Of a DNA stretch of 64,000 nucleotides, positions 45,201 through 56,740 are shown piece by piece; the first letter of the stretch is position 1, and each line of letters begins with the position of its first letter. This DNA comes from Athripsodes cinereus (lineage: Eukaryota > Arthropoda > Insecta > Trichoptera > Leptoceridae). The notes beneath the pieces are model-generated. The model saw nothing but the letters and a program-made list of their open reading frames with translations. It did not search any database and was not told where the DNA came from. Both the position numbers and the translations under genes were made by a program. Location: the NCBI GenBank assembly GCA_947579605.1, contig OX388320.1, forward strand, positions 5,704,001 to 5,768,000. Direction: 5' to 3'.

Positions 45201-48200
45201 GAAAGAATTTACCAAAAAAAATTATCTTGCAAGAATACAGGCGATAACAGATTACTTGAATTCTAACAAGCTGACAAAAAGAGAGATTTTGGTTATTTGT
45301 AAAATTAATTAAAAGTGTCAATTAATAAAATTAACAGTGGTGTAGGGTTGCTCGAGATCGAAAAGTGTGGCAAAGTTTTGAAGAGGCCTATATTCAGCAG
45401 TGGAGAGAAGAAGGCTAGCGGTAAGTAAGTAAAATTAATGAAAATTTGGAATTAAGACAAGTCAAGTTGCTTGGAGTAATAATAATTTTCGACACTCTAG
45501 GAAGTTGCCTAAGTATCTTTAACTATTTTAGGGAGAATTTTGAATGCTTCTCTTTATTAATCAAGGTTTTCTTAAAAAGGTGAATATTTTTATTTGTCTT
45601 ATAAAAATGTTTACTATGTATTCTGTTTTAATCACACCACCTGATTAATCATAAATTCTTTAATATAGTTAATTTTTTCTACATTAATAGACTTCTATAG
45701 TTACAACTAGTAAGTTTAAATTGTTGTTTTGCATATAGATAAACTTACTGGTAGATCTCTAGACTAGAATTATCGGAGCAGGCATCATCTGTTGTATTAT
45801 TACAGGGACGATAGTTAATTAGAAGGCAATCAATTAAACTGTGACAACAATATTCAGCTCTGCTTTGTGCCAATACCTGGAAAACAAAACATTTTTTATC
45901 ATTATTCTTGAACATGTAAAAGGCTCACGCCGTGGATTGTGAAATAAATAAATTATCATTGTCTCGTCCTTCAACGCTCCTCTCGGGATCACAGGGCAAA
46001 AACCAGCCTCTACCATTCAGAGTGTCTTCCCACAACATTCGTTATCATAGGAAAAGTTAATTGTAAAAGAGGGATTCAGGCCATTGGAAATCTTGCGGAT
46101 GAAAGAATGTTGCCCACGTTTTGGCAAACAATCAATGACCATTCTGAAAATATGATTCAGACAGAACTAATTAGTAATTAAGCAATACTGGGGGCCTACT
46201 CTAGACACATTCTTAATCTAGAATTTCCTATCATGACAAATCCTACAAGTGAAGTAGCCAGTGGACTAACTACGAGTAATTAATATGCAGATTGTCTTCT
46301 CGGTGATAATAAAAAATATAAGACATTCAGGGTAGTGGAATACATCATCGCTGAATTATAGATATTAATTTATCTGTGAATTTTACCAACTTACAAGACA
46401 CTCAAAAACTTACAAAAGAGAGAATATCAGAAGATAAAGAATAGATGTAGAATCTTAGCAATGTCAAATTAATATCTATTCTTAAAAATGAACTGTGATC
46501 CTCACTTAGTCAACAATCTAGCTCAGGGTCTGCAAAATCTTATGACTACCTACTTTTGTACAATGTTTGGTACTTTTTGACCAATACAGCCTATTTCAAG
46601 GGCATCATTTTGTTATTTGTAAGATACTAGATAAAGATTTCAGACTAAAACAACGGGAGTAGCCCTCCCTGTTATTATTCAATCAACTTTTGAATGTAAA
46701 AGATTGTTGTTAAAGAGTATAGTGTTTACCTGCATAATCTTCATGATGGATATTTTCTTTGTATGATGAATTAAGATGGGACATGTGTTACTGCAAATAT
46801 TGAATTTGGACGTGAAAGATTTGCTACTCAGCACAGATATTTCGTTATAAAGAGTTGTCAATCTGAAAATATAAAAAAAGTATTTTATTTGATTATCCCT
46901 TAAACTTCAATGTACAAAGTCTTTTTTAAACTTTATGGTAGTTTTATGAGATAAATATTGTTTAAATAAACTTGACTTATTGGAATTCACTACATGTATG
47001 TACATTTATGTGAAATCAATTCAAAGGTGCCAACAATTAGCTGCCAACTATATAGCAAAATCATTTGCCACCGAAATCAGAAGGGGTTATAGGGTGAATT
47101 AGTTATATATGTCTATGGGTGATTCTTCTATCATTCTAAGGGCAGTCAAAGCAAATTCTACATCTCTTATTCATCTTGTATTTTCCACATAGTTTCACAA
47201 CAATGTAATAGATTATGCAAACCGAGTTACATTATGATTATTTTCTCATTATCATCAGAATATACTCTTACCCAAAGGCGATTTCCAGTAATTTACATCT
47301 ATCCTCTCTGTGCAAGCAGGATTTGAATATATTGTGTATAAGAGTGCTGAGAAGATAGGATAGTGTAAGCCTTCTCCAACAGAGTATGTCTATCATCAGA
47401 TGTTTCTTATGCCTCACAACAAAGTACTCACTGTTCTGTCCAATTCTAGCTAACTTTGGATTTATTTTGAAGTAGAACTTTACTAACTTAGAAACAGATA
47501 CCAGTATGTTTTCCAAAGCCTGAAAAAAATAGTTTTATGAAAATTATTATCTTATTATTAAGTATTTACATTGACTAACTCTAATGAGGGCAAGAGTGTT
47601 GAATTTTTTTAAATAAACTATAATAGGAATAAAATCCATCCAAGTACTCTGACCTAACACTCTAATAACTTTAAAATGAATTTTGTTTATTTCTTTAAAG
47701 GTGTAAAAGCACTTTTTATTAAATTTATGACTTTCTACCCACCAGGCCACGGTCACATAGCCCGGCTCAAGTTAGTACTTATAATGCCAAACGTGAAAGC
47801 CTAAGATCTTACATAATTTATTTTATATTGAATCCCAAAATAGCAACATAAATTTCTGATCTTATAGGTGAGAGCATGATCAGACAAATTGAAGTAGTAA
47901 TTGTCATATTAAAAAATTACATGGGACACAACATTGAATATATATTTTTTTTCCAAAAGATTTGAGATATAGAAAATAATTCAATAAATTATAAACTTCA
48001 ATGTTTACCTGAATGTTTCCCATATTTTCAACATATGTTCTTCCACATTTGTTATTGGGAGTGATGTTAGAATTCCAAGTATTCTGTACATTAGCTGTCT
48101 TGATAATCAAGGTGATGGTGGCGTGCTCCAGATCCTTGCACTGAGAATAAACTGTAAGAGTCTCTGGGGCCTCGAGGGGTAACCATTTTGTAGTTGTCAT
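39253..48200 (-). CDS. Ccdc142: CCDC142 homologue (coiled-coil domain-containing protein 142 family)
   Basis: Eighteen exons on the minus strand: 48009-48200, 47272-47519, 46730-46862, 45749-45876, 44836-45137, 44400-44522, 44190-44319, 44029-44084, 43852-43942, 43591-43663, 43212-43359, 42858-43025, 42685-42770, 41960-42113, 40970-41087, 40186-40302, 39901-39998 and 39253-39386. All are GT-AG and the join is 832 residues. Assignment rests on the C-terminal third. WLQHIYVYKVKFS, LLVDFDAVRVWI and VLRRCEGVGKLLLHSP align in order with the human protein's WL-HI---I-FS, L--DF-VVR-WL and L-L--QP blocks. Near the end NQQQWLTLRAG matches NQQ-WL-LR. The N-terminal half is weakly conserved and contains an acidic exon (44836-45137). 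The human protein is about 750 residues. The molecular function of the family is not established. It ends in a basic KAKKRRHFCCM tail. Introns hold many SINE-like repeats. Confidence 0.8.
39595..39835 (-). mobile_element. LINE 3' end in last intron of CCDC142 homologue
   Basis: Read on the minus strand it resembles the degenerate end of the 23600-24035 LINE (DKIEDIRRMSG and KCRHLRTKCFKHLDQIL-like frames with stops). It closes with CTACCCCACTTGGGACACGG and CATGAGGGTATAG. This tail matches the tail of the SINE-like repeats. Confidence 0.6.
41300..41725 (-). repeat. SINE-like repeat, interrupted by a foldback element
   Basis: The minus-strand copy carries the blocks CTTGTGAGATATGCCATAATG, then after an interruption GACAGCTCGCATATTTATTA, TTTTTTGTTGGCATGGAGAG and GTTCTGTAAAAGGCAGGTGT. 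The interruption at 41361-41548 is a separate foldback element. Confidence 0.65.
41361..41548. mobile_element. Foldback MITE inserted in SINE-like repeat
   Basis: GCCTGAGACAGTAACACATT and TTTCACGTTACG on the left pair with CGTAACGTGAAAATG and TTTTATTGACTCAGGGC on the right. In the centre AAGTGTCAATTT pairs with AAATTGACACTT. Arms are about 75 bp. No clear target duplication could be fixed. Confidence 0.7.
41767..41931. mobile_element. hAT-type MITE next to CCDC142 exon 14
   Basis: CAGTGGCAGAT and ATCCGCCACTG are the inverted ends. TTATGAGT (41759-41766, 41932-41939) is a perfect 8-bp duplication. The 165-bp interior has a long G run near 41793-41804 and the palindromic GGGGGGCGCCCCC near the other end. 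The exon's 5' splice site is only 28 nt away. Confidence 0.88.
42255..42665 (-). repeat. SINE-like repeat split by a tRNA-derived SINE
   Basis: The outer parts (about 42255-42370 and 42600-42665) are the SINE-like repeat with GCCATGATGGGATGG and CAGGTATT blocks on the minus strand. The centre, about 42375-42600, is a different minus-strand SINE whose head carries the perfect B box GGTTCGATTCC in GAGGTTCCGGGTTCGATTCCC. It is too diverged in the rest of the cloverleaf to be a tRNA gene. Confidence 0.6.
43055..43205. repeat. Imperfect tandem repeat in CCDC142 intron
   Basis: About four to five copies of a 33-36-bp unit of the type GCTTGATTAAAAAGTTAAGAGTAAAACT. Spacing is irregular and there is no array-like spacer logic. 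Confidence 0.7.
45335..45425 (+). mobile_element. LINE ORF2 end, short fragment (two copies)
   Basis: It encodes ARDRKVWQSFEEAYIQQWRE then stop, the extreme C-terminus of an insect non-LTR element ORF. A second copy lies at about 48365-48450, just upstream of the CCDC142 start codon. Confidence 0.7.
45960..46170 (-). mobile_element. LINE C-terminal fragment, diverged
   Basis: Minus-strand copy of the same region that is better preserved at 62977-63270, sharing CAACGCTCCTCTCGGGA, ACAGGGCA, AACCAGCCTC and GTGAAAGAGGGA-like blocks. Frames are broken. It lies in the intron between CCDC142 exons 3 and 4. Confidence 0.65.
46225..46420 (-). repeat. SINE-like repeat in CCDC142 intron
   Basis: Worn minus-strand copy with GTCCACTGGCTACTTC, GAAGACAATCTGCATATTAA and CTGAATGTCTTA blocks. 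Confidence 0.55.
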
Positions 48201-48460
48201 TCTTACGTAGACACAAACAGACTGAGAAGAATTTTGAAAACTTTTGTATTAATTTTATTTATCTAACTACACTATAACTGAATGGTAAAGCATCCAATGT
48301 AAACTGTACGCAATTAACATACTTTGATATGTACCTAATATATTTTTCCATAACAGATTATGGGAAAACAGTGAGTTTGTGTCGCTCGAGATTGAAAAAC
48401 ATGGAAGAGTTTTGAAGAGGGCTACATCCAGCAGTGGAGAAATGAAGGATAACACTAAAA

Positions 48461-49129
48461 AAGTAATGAACCTACAGATTTAAACTTTTTGACTTTCAAC
48501 AATTTCTACTTTATTGAAAACATTGGAGATGATTATTTTTTTGTGATATTTAATTCAACAACATATTATATTGAAGTTATTCCATGGATTTCATTGAATT
48601 GTTAAATTAAAATTTAAGCAGGAGTGAAAATGCTTTATCTTTTTAAATTCATTTAAAAATACATCATTTAATTGTTTCACAACACGTTTAATATTTTTTT
48701 TTTATTAATTAAATAAAACTTGTTCCAATATTGGAGGCAGACAGAAAAATATTCAAAAAAATCTATTTTTATGCCACTATTTCATTTTGTAATATTGTAA
48801 CCAATGTACAGTGAAGAATAAAATAAATAAATAAATTATGTACTATTTTATTTTGTTATGATCGTTTAAATTAAAACCAACAGCTTGTCAAGTATGTGGC
48901 ACAGTGGAGAAAGTGAAGTTCAAATTCATTTTATGCAAAAAATATGGTATTATTCCTTAAAATCAATACTGTGTATTGGTGCCATTCCGTACCATGCTGT
49001 GTGTTGTATTAATAATTTGAATATTGTGTTTGTTACCAATGACATTAATACAAAGACTACAAACTGAAATGAATAATTAGTAAAATGTATTGGACCATTT
49101 TGGACTAGTTCTATTTCATCTCATATACT
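48461..49129. other. Upstream region of the CCDC142 homologue, no gene seen
   Basis: AT-rich. A LINE tail-like stretch, TGTAACCAATGTACAGTGAAGAATAAAATAAATAAAT, spans about 48797-48838. The frame 48885-49067 has no protein-like features. Confidence 0.4.
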
Positions 49130-49345
49130 CATTCATATCAAAGCATTTCCCCTCAAGTGGGGTAGCCAGCGGACACTCAAAGTAATAAACATGCAGATTC
49201 TCCTCTTCATGACAATAAAAGTTAAAACATTCAGGAATGGTGGAATACCACCTCTTCACTGAACTGAAGACTTCAAATGTCTTAAGCAGGATATTTTACG
49301 AATACCTCTCTTTTATAATACACTTGACAACTTACAGAGACCTTT
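49130..49345 (-). repeat. SINE-like repeat
   Basis: Minus-strand copy with CTTGAGGGGAAATGCTTTGA, GAATCTGCATGTTTATTACT and AGGTATTCGTAAAATATC blocks. Confidence 0.55.
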
Positions 49346-49744
49346 TCGTTACCGGATAGTTTGGTCTCAATCAGTCTTGAACAAGCTGGTCGAGGAAAGT
49401 TGCTTTTCATGTCACTTACTCTATAAAAGAATTATACAATTTGAATGAAATATATTAATAATCAATACATTAAAATTGCACCTTTCCACAACAATGGTAC
49501 ATTGACTGACCACTTTGTGTATTCAGAATGTATGATAATAAGTATGAGTACAGAAATATTTATTATGATGACAAATTTGGAACCTAAATTTAGAGAACAT
49601 TAGTATTAGGCATCTGATCTATGTATTACTGTTATTTATTGTTAACTTGGGTAAAAAGGTCTAAACAAAGTCTATTGTCTTGTTTATTTATTAGTCACCT
49701 CATATTGAAGGATACAATGAAAACACATTTATCATACGTAGAGG

Positions 49745-49805
49745 ATATACACATAATATGGCGCCCTTGAAGTCATGTTATGAGTAAACAGTGCCTTACA
49801 AATTG
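49745..49805 (+). mobile_element. LINE 3' end, CR1/L2-like, copy 3 (tail only)
   Basis: GGCGCCCTTGAAGTCATGTT, ATGAGTAAACAGTGCC and TTACAAATTGTCC match the last 60 bp of the copies at 16675 and 35262. Confidence 0.65.
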
Positions 49806-49989
49806 TCCATACAATTATAACTTTGTAAAATATTCACATTATCGTCACAATGAATCATTTTAAATCTAGCCTAACCTAACTTACTTTGAATTCTTTATTT
49901 TTTTATGCAATGAATAAACCATTATGTGTTTCATATTTTTTTGTTAATGTATGTGTTTAGGTATACTAGTAATCACTCACTCATTTCAC

Positions 49990-50283
49990 CTTTTACCCAA
50001 CCTGCGGCCTGCGGGCCGCATGCGGCCCGTTGGGTGTCTACATGCGGCCCGCAAAGTATATGCACACTTTTTTCAAGTACCCGTTACTTTTTTTGAAAGA
50101 GGTGTTTTGAGAAAATATTCTTAAAGAAAACCGAGGAGTTTTAAAACATTTCAAATTCCTGTCGGATTTTGAAGGTGAAGTAAAATTATCAAATGTTCCA
50201 TATATGGAGTATATTGTTGTGGGGCCCGGTAGAAAATCTCATTCTTTAATTTGGCCCGGCTGCTGAAAAGGTTGGCCACCCAT
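49990..50283 (-). mobile_element. hAT-type MITE of the GGTGGCCAACC family, minus copy
   Basis: The right end GGTTGGCCACCCATG is intact. The interior shares AAGTACCCGTTACTTTTTTTG, TTCTTAAAGAAAACC and GTGGGGCCCGGTAGAAAATC with 53482-53794 in reverse. The left end CCCAACCTGCGGCCTGCGGG is altered and no duplication is found. It is preceded by CpG-rich GCGGGCCGCATGCGGCCCG palindromes. Confidence 0.65.
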
Positions 50284-50874
50284 GATATAGATAGAAAAGG
50301 GAAGCGTGTGGTCACACCCCAACATAGCATTCATTAGATAACAAAACATTTCTGTTTCTTTGGTAACTATAATAAACTGATTCCACTGTGTCAACCCCAC
50401 CCTTCATATTAACCTTGAACTTACATCAGCATAGAAACCAGGTCATGTTGTGATATGGTTGTGATGTTTGGCATTGAAACTCCTACTTACGTGGTGTCAA
50501 ATACGAACTGGAACAAACAATAAAGGTAGAGCCTACAATCAGAAAGTATTTGATACTAAAATTGGCTCATGGTGAATATGACATGGTGAACTTGTCGACA
50601 ATGTATATATAATGTTATGGTACATTGTCGAAAAGTTTGTTTGTAGTTGATCGCCAAATTCAATTTGTCTAGGGCTGCAGTTTATTATTTTGTTGTCATA
50701 TCAAATATTTTGGTGATATGAAAAATGACACCAAACTATAAAAGTATCTTGTTATGGATAGTTTGTGTATTTAAATTATAAAATATTTTTTAATTTTATA
50801 ATTTTATAAAACTATTTAAATAAAAAAATAAAAATAAAAAGTTTATAATGTATACATCATCTGAGATATGGTTC

Positions 50875-51030
50875 TACTAAGGTAGAGTTTCAGACGTTTC
50901 GCCACATGCACGACAGGTGTGCGGTTTGATCCCAGGTGCCGGCAAACATCCCTTTCACGACACAAGCTTTAGCTTACTGTGAAAGGTATATAAAGTTGTA
51001 TTTGGGTTTATAATAAAAAATCTAGATGCA
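50875..51030 (+). mobile_element. tRNA-derived SINE (GTGTCGTGAAAG family), copy 2
   Basis: A damaged tRNA-like head with GTGTGCGGTTTGATCCCAGG (B box) leads into TTTCACGACACAAGCTTTAG, then GTATTTGGGTTTATAA. It is inverted relative to copy 3 only about 120 bp away. Confidence 0.7.
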
Positions 51031-51147
51031 TCTTTTTGATGAAAAAGAAAAAGTGAGTGTAATGTCACTTTTATGTGAAAAAAGTAAATCTTTACTGATG
51101 AAAAACATTGGAAGCTTTGCAGCATGTTACATACAAAAGTAATATTG

Positions 51148-51328
51148 CATTTTTTTTTTAAAGATATATCTGGGCTTTGTTATAAACCCAAATACAACCT
51201 TATACACCTTTCACACTAAGCTAAAAGCTTGTGTCGTGAAAGAGGAGTTTGCCGGCACCTGGGATCGAACCACGGACCCCTTGATCACGAGGCCGAGACT
51301 CTACCTCCAGGCTACCGACAAACCCCTT
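51148..51328 (-). mobile_element. tRNA-derived SINE (GTGTCGTGAAAG family), copy 3
   Basis: Minus-strand copy with TAGCCTGGAGGTAGAGTCTC (A box), GTGGTTCGATCCCAGGTGCC (B box) and CTCTTTCACGACACAAGC. A tail T-run lies at 51148-51159. This is the best preserved of the three heads. Confidence 0.8.
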
Positions 51329-52059
51329 AACCGCATTAACTAACTATTTTCCATTGTAAAGCAATTAAAATCTACAGATAACAACTAATGAGAACAAAGA
51401 TAATGAAAAGATAAGATATAAATGTAATTAACAATTTTATTTTATCAACAGTAATGTTACATAATATTCTACTGAACACACTTGTATTATATATTCACTA
51501 GACACATCGTATAGATAGCTAGGATTAGTGATAAATATCTCATCAATATTATTATGTACTTATTTTAATATACACAATTATGTACCAATAATGTTTATTT
51601 AATCAAAACTTGGGACTTTCTGAATAGACATAAAATGTGAAATTTTTTAATTATTTGTATTTGATGCGTGAAAGTCTACACAAAATATCAGATAAAATGA
51701 ATTTGTACACCATTTCAAAAAATGTTACATCATCAAAATTTGATAATTTAATTATGAAAAATACTTTGATTTTATGTCAGAGCGATTGTTAACCACCTTG
51801 ACAATATTTTTTTCAAAACAGATCATTTTGAGATTGGACAGTAATGTATTGATGCAGCGATATTCAGTTGTAATACCATAGATATTATGTATATGCAATA
51901 ATATTTCAAGTCGCAAAAGTGAAAAAAAAACATAATTAAGAGTAAGAAGGATATTCTTGCTTTGCTAAGATAATAAAAAAAAACACACATAATCCAAGAA
52001 GCAACTGGTAAAGAATTGATCTTCCACTCTTTTCGGTAAGTTTAAGAGTATACTGTAAT
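51329..52059. other. Intergenic DNA, no gene seen
   Basis: AT-rich, stop codons throughout, no recognised repeat. Confidence 0.4.
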
Positions 52060-52235
52060 AGTCAGGTGTTGGATAAAATAAAGACATTTTACATATTAAA
52101 TTCAGTGATAACGTTTGCCACATATCCTAAATGTCTTGATTTTTGTTGGCACGGAGGACAGCTTGCATGTTTATTACATGCAACTGGTCTGCTAGCTACT
52201 CCACTTGTGGGATATGCCATGATAGTACAGTAGTA
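52060..52235 (+). repeat. SINE-like repeat
   Basis: Plus-strand copy with TTTTTGTTGGCACGGAGGAC, AGCTTGCATGTTTATTACAT, GCAACTGGTCTGCTAGCTAC and TCCACTTGTGGGATATGCC. It is one of the better preserved copies and is close to the apparent consensus. Confidence 0.65.
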
Positions 52236-52859
52236 GTAGTTAAGATAATAATTGTGCAATTAAAGCTAACAAGTCTCTGTACATATGTACCTTCACATAT
52301 TAACTCACAGCCCATAAACACAGTTGTTAGAATTAACTCAATACAAAACATCAATATTATCTCAGCTTGAGATTTGTAGTGTTTGAATTTCATTTTAATT
52401 CATTTTGACGACGCATCCAAACAAGATGATTTCTACCTATTGCAATATAAGAGTGGTTAAATAATGAAAGGAGAAGAGAGGCTTGAGATGTACCTATAAC
52501 AAGTTATATAATACAAAAACGAAAATGTCAAATGGTTGAAATATTGTAGCATACACATTCTGATTACTGTTCACTTGATCTTCTTCTTCTCCTTGGGCTC
52601 TTATTAGTCCCACACGGTGACTGTTTATTTGAGTATTGGTACATATTATATAATTAATGATTATGTTTGACAAATTATTGTTAACCATTACATTTTTTAC
52701 ACGAGCCTACAATATAATTACTTATTACATACATAATAATCATTAAAGTATATCACAAAATTGTAACTTGCTAACATTAATTTAATATATAAAAATGTGA
52801 CTAAACACATATTACGATGACGGCTCGATACATAATTTTTACAAACTCATTTTATAAAA

Positions 52860-53089
52860 TGAATACTGGAAATAAAATAGGGACCAAGCGCCAGACGATT
52901 TTTAATTTTTTTTTTAATAATAATAATGTGTGGGACATACCTAATTTTTCGATGGTTCTAAGAGCCGAAAACAGACAGGCATGACAATTATACTTTTTTT
53001 GGGGATTGGCTTTAGCACATACAACCGATTAACGAAAAAAGAAGTATTCTTGGTTTGGCGCTTAGCCCCTATTTTATTTCCAGTATTCA
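52860..53089. mobile_element. MITE with about 38-bp inverted ends
   Basis: TGAATACTGGAAATAAAATA and AAGCGCCA at the left are mirrored by TGGCGCTTAG and TATTTTATTTCCAGTATTCA at the right. The 230-bp element has no coding content. A 4-bp AAAT may flank it but is not convincing in AT-rich DNA. Confidence 0.75.
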
Positions 53090-53259
53090 AATGTAAATGA
53101 CTCTGTAATAAATATTTCGTTTAATGATGATAAATGTTAATTTTATTGGGTATATTTTATTTTGTTTCGCAAATTGCCAATATACTTGGCACATTTATAT
53201 TCAGAATTTAAACTTGTACACTGACAAGATCTTCAATTAAACACTGATATATGCTGCCT

Positions 53260-53480
53260 ACACTGAATGTCTTAATTTTTTATTAGCACTGAGCTCTGAC
53301 CTGTATGTTTATACGCTGGTAGGCAGGGTTAAAGACCCTATTGTTCAAGAGATGTTATGATTCTTGAATGGGCCCTTGCGGTGGTTTTTCCACAAAACGG
53401 CGCATCTTAAAAATATTGTCTAATTATTATTGTTAATCTACTGGTTACCCCTCTTGAGTGAGATGCCGTGATGGTATAGA
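53260..53480 (+). repeat. SINE-like repeat, target of a hAT MITE
   Basis: Worn plus-strand copy with CTGAATGTCTTAATTTTTTA, TGTATGTTTATACGCTGG and a late GGTTACCCCTCTTGAGTGAG, GATGCCGTGATGGTATAG. The hAT MITE at 53482 inserted right at its 3' end. Confidence 0.55.
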
Positions 53481-53481
53481 T

Positions 53482-53794
53482 CATGGGTGGCCAACCTTTT
53501 CAGCAGCCAGGCCAAATATTAGAAATGAGATTTCCCACCGGGCCGTACAACAATATACTCCATATGTGGAACATTTACCAATTTTACTTCACCTTAAAAT
53601 TTCTATCACCCCCCCCCCCCATAAGAATTTGAAATGTTTGAAAACTCTTTGGTTTTCTTTAGGAATATTTTCTCCAAATACCTCTTTCAAAAAAGTAACG
53701 GGTATTTGTACCGACTATTATTAAAAAAGTGTCCATATGCTTCGCGGGCTGCACGTAGACACCCTAAGGGCCGCATGCGGGTTGGCCACCCTTG
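53482..53794. mobile_element. hAT-type MITE of the GGTGGCCAACC family
   Basis: CATGGGTGGCCAACC and GGTTGGCCACCCTTG are the inverted ends. GTATAGAT (53474-53481) and GTATAAAT (53795-53802) are an 8-bp duplication with one change. The 313-bp interior contains a C12-like run. This is the complete reference copy for the fragments at 3110, 7222 and 49990. Confidence 0.85.
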
Positions 53795-53802
53795 GTATAA
53801 AT

Positions 53803-55784
53803 ATATAGACAAATAAACATGAAAAAATTGTTGTCAATGATATTGTTTGAAAATATTGGCAAAATAATTAGGGTTAATAGAAGCTATAGCACATTAGCTC
53901 TCACTAGTTTTGTGGATTTCATAAAATGTCATTGTAAATATTGACATACCGAGACATCATTTAATTATTACATAAGTCTAATAATAAATAAGTATAATTT
54001 ATCTAAATATTTCACACTCGACTACAAGCTTCATACAATAATAATATGTGTTACGTGTGATTTGGCCAAATATTATTGTTAATAATTATTAGACGCTAAC
54101 AGAAACAATAAAGCTACTAATTTCTTTTATAATAATAATCTAAATGTTACACTATAAACACTAAATTGTGTTTATATTCAATAACATTTTCAATACTATT
54201 GAAAAATATCTGAAAACATAATTTGAAAACACTAGTTAATCAATTAGGATGTAATAAGCCGTGCCGTGTTTACACGGTATGTTGCACACACGCACAAACT
54301 GTTGTACTGTATGGTAAATATGGATGTAATTATTAAGTATTGTTTACAATTACGCATGCAATAACTACTTGTATGTAAAATGTGAATACAGCTATTAAGT
54401 ATTTCTGACAGTTACACACAAATCGTCCCTCTTCTGACTAACTGTCGTATCTGACATTTTTGGCGAAATCAAGTTATGATCACCAATGTGTATTTATATG
54501 TGCCTTGCATGTTCTCACTGAAGATCACACCTGTTACTGTTACCGTTATCCTGGAACAGCTTTCTAATTTGTTGTCGTATTTACGAATTATTCTAAATAA
54601 AATGTGTTGTATCTACTAATTCCTCAAAATTTCATCACAAAAATGATTCAGAGATATATAAAAATAGTTACAAATAAAATAATGTAATATATTTACACTG
54701 TATCATATAACTTGGAGAGACGAAAATATGCATGGCAAAACACAAAAAAAAAACGCTCTCCTGAACAATTTACATTTAGGCAGATACGACTGTTAGTCAG
54801 AAGAAGGACAAAATATGGAACATTTGTGAATGAAATTTACGAGAGAAAAATATTTAATGTAATTCTTTAAATTTAAGTCTACAATTTGAGCATTTTATAA
54901 GGAGGGTTGGAGGATTAGATATAAAACAGATGTAATAAATTCTGTGTTTTCAGTAGATTTTTTTTAAGTTTTAAAATGCAACTGATTAATTTAGTCATGA
55001 TCATAGAGTAATGTTTTATACTAAATCTGAATTTTGAAATCTGTTCATTTTCAATTAAAACCAAAATTTATTTAAATATTTAAAATTCATATTACATCCA
55101 AAATAAAGAGTCCATTGATAAAAAATTGTATAATATTTGCAGGAAGTAAACTAATTATAGTGATCTAACTTTTATTTATTATTTTTTTTCTAATACTCAA
55201 ACTAAAGGACAAGTTGTACAATATCCGGATATAAATTCTAAGTCATTTGAACCTCCTGCGATCAGATTTTTTTTAAATTGTAACCAAATAAATATAGTGA
55301 AAATCAAAATTGAATTTGTAATTAGTTAAAAACGAAAAATATGTCAGTATCACAAATGTACAGAAATGTTTCATACAAATACAACTACATTTATATACAT
55401 ATTTCAAAGATAACTAACCAATTGACATAGACAAGATGAACAACCAAAAACAATAAGTATAATTGTATATATTCAGTTATTCATTATTACATTTTATATT
55501 AATCAACTAAATGAAGAATTTTGTTGTCAATTATCAGAACAAATCATAACAAAATAATTTTCATAATATTTTGTTTATGTGAAATAAAAATGGATTTAAA
55601 AATTTTAGCAAAACATTTCAGAATTTTACTATTCTCTTTATAACAAGATTTCCATCAATCAATATTTATAAAAATAGACTTAAGTTAATTAGTAGAAAAG
55701 TTTATTTATTGGCAAAGACACAATATAAGATGATATTGAGAAAAAAAAGTGATTATGTAAACCGAATAAATTTCACGGAAGCTA
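53803..55784. other. Intergenic DNA, no gene seen
   Basis: Long AT-rich stretch with no exon-like frame and no clear repeat boundary. It includes a short CpG-containing part around 54255-54560 without recognisable motif. Confidence 0.4.
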
Positions 55785-55935
55785 TAATAATAATAAACTT
55801 TATTGTACAAAATATTTGGATAAAAACAATAAGGTTACAACATGATATAAACGAATAATTTTGCACAATGGGCGAGTTTATCGCAGGGACGCGATATCTT
55901 CCAACTAACCTAAATTCTTTATTAGCTATGTATAT
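55785..55935 (-). repeat. LINE 3'-tail repeat
   Basis: AATAAACTTTATTGTACAAA, GGGCGAGTTTATCGCAGGGA and CGCGATATCTTCCAACTAAC match the copy at 8630-8800. Confidence 0.6.
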
Positions 55936-56740
55936 GTATACATGGATAAAAATTTGTAATGACCAGCCTTTTTTGTCAATTGATGAGAAATGGTTTGTAA
56001 TAGTAATTCAATGAATATTTTCAAGCGTTTAGCATCAGAATGTATCGAGAATCTGCAGTACAAGATGTAATCTATAAAAAATGATAATAAATGAGTACAC
56101 AAATGAAATTTTAGCTAGGTACACCAATTAGGTATCAATATTTACATATCCTATTAATTGTAATACTTAATATTAACAAGTGCTCATTAACAAATTGGTG
56201 TTGACTCTTCCACAAGTGGGTATTTATTATAGATACTATACGTGCATATACATCAGTCAGAAGTACAATTCAAATGTATTTTAATCGCTAACATTATACA
56301 GCAAGGCTTAAAATTACTCAAACTAACAAAATTTAAGTCAAGTCTCAAAGTGTCAACAGCATTTTTGACATGTATTATTTTGATTATCCTTTATCCTTTT
56401 TTTTCAGAATCAATTTCTTAATGCAAGCGGTATCCAAATACAGAAAGAGAGAATGACTGGACCCTAACTTGTGATTTTCTTACCACTTTCATTTGTTGTG
56501 TGTGTTGTGCATGTAATGATCAATTTCTTTTTATGATTACAGAGATACTAAACATATTAAACACTACGCTTGGAAGAAACTACTTATGTAATTGATTGCG
56601 GCTATGCAATGCAGCTAGTTTTAAGAACTTCAATCTAGTCTTAAGATATTTTGTATTAATTTAGGCAAACAACTAGTACGTAGTAAATATGTAACTGTAA
56701 GTTAATTTTAAGTTCTTTTGTAAAACAATGGAGTCGGTGG

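Noticed and set aside
53458..53816. Two plus-strand frames near 53.5 kb
   Set aside because: Both fall within a hAT MITE with defined ends and an 8-bp target duplication.
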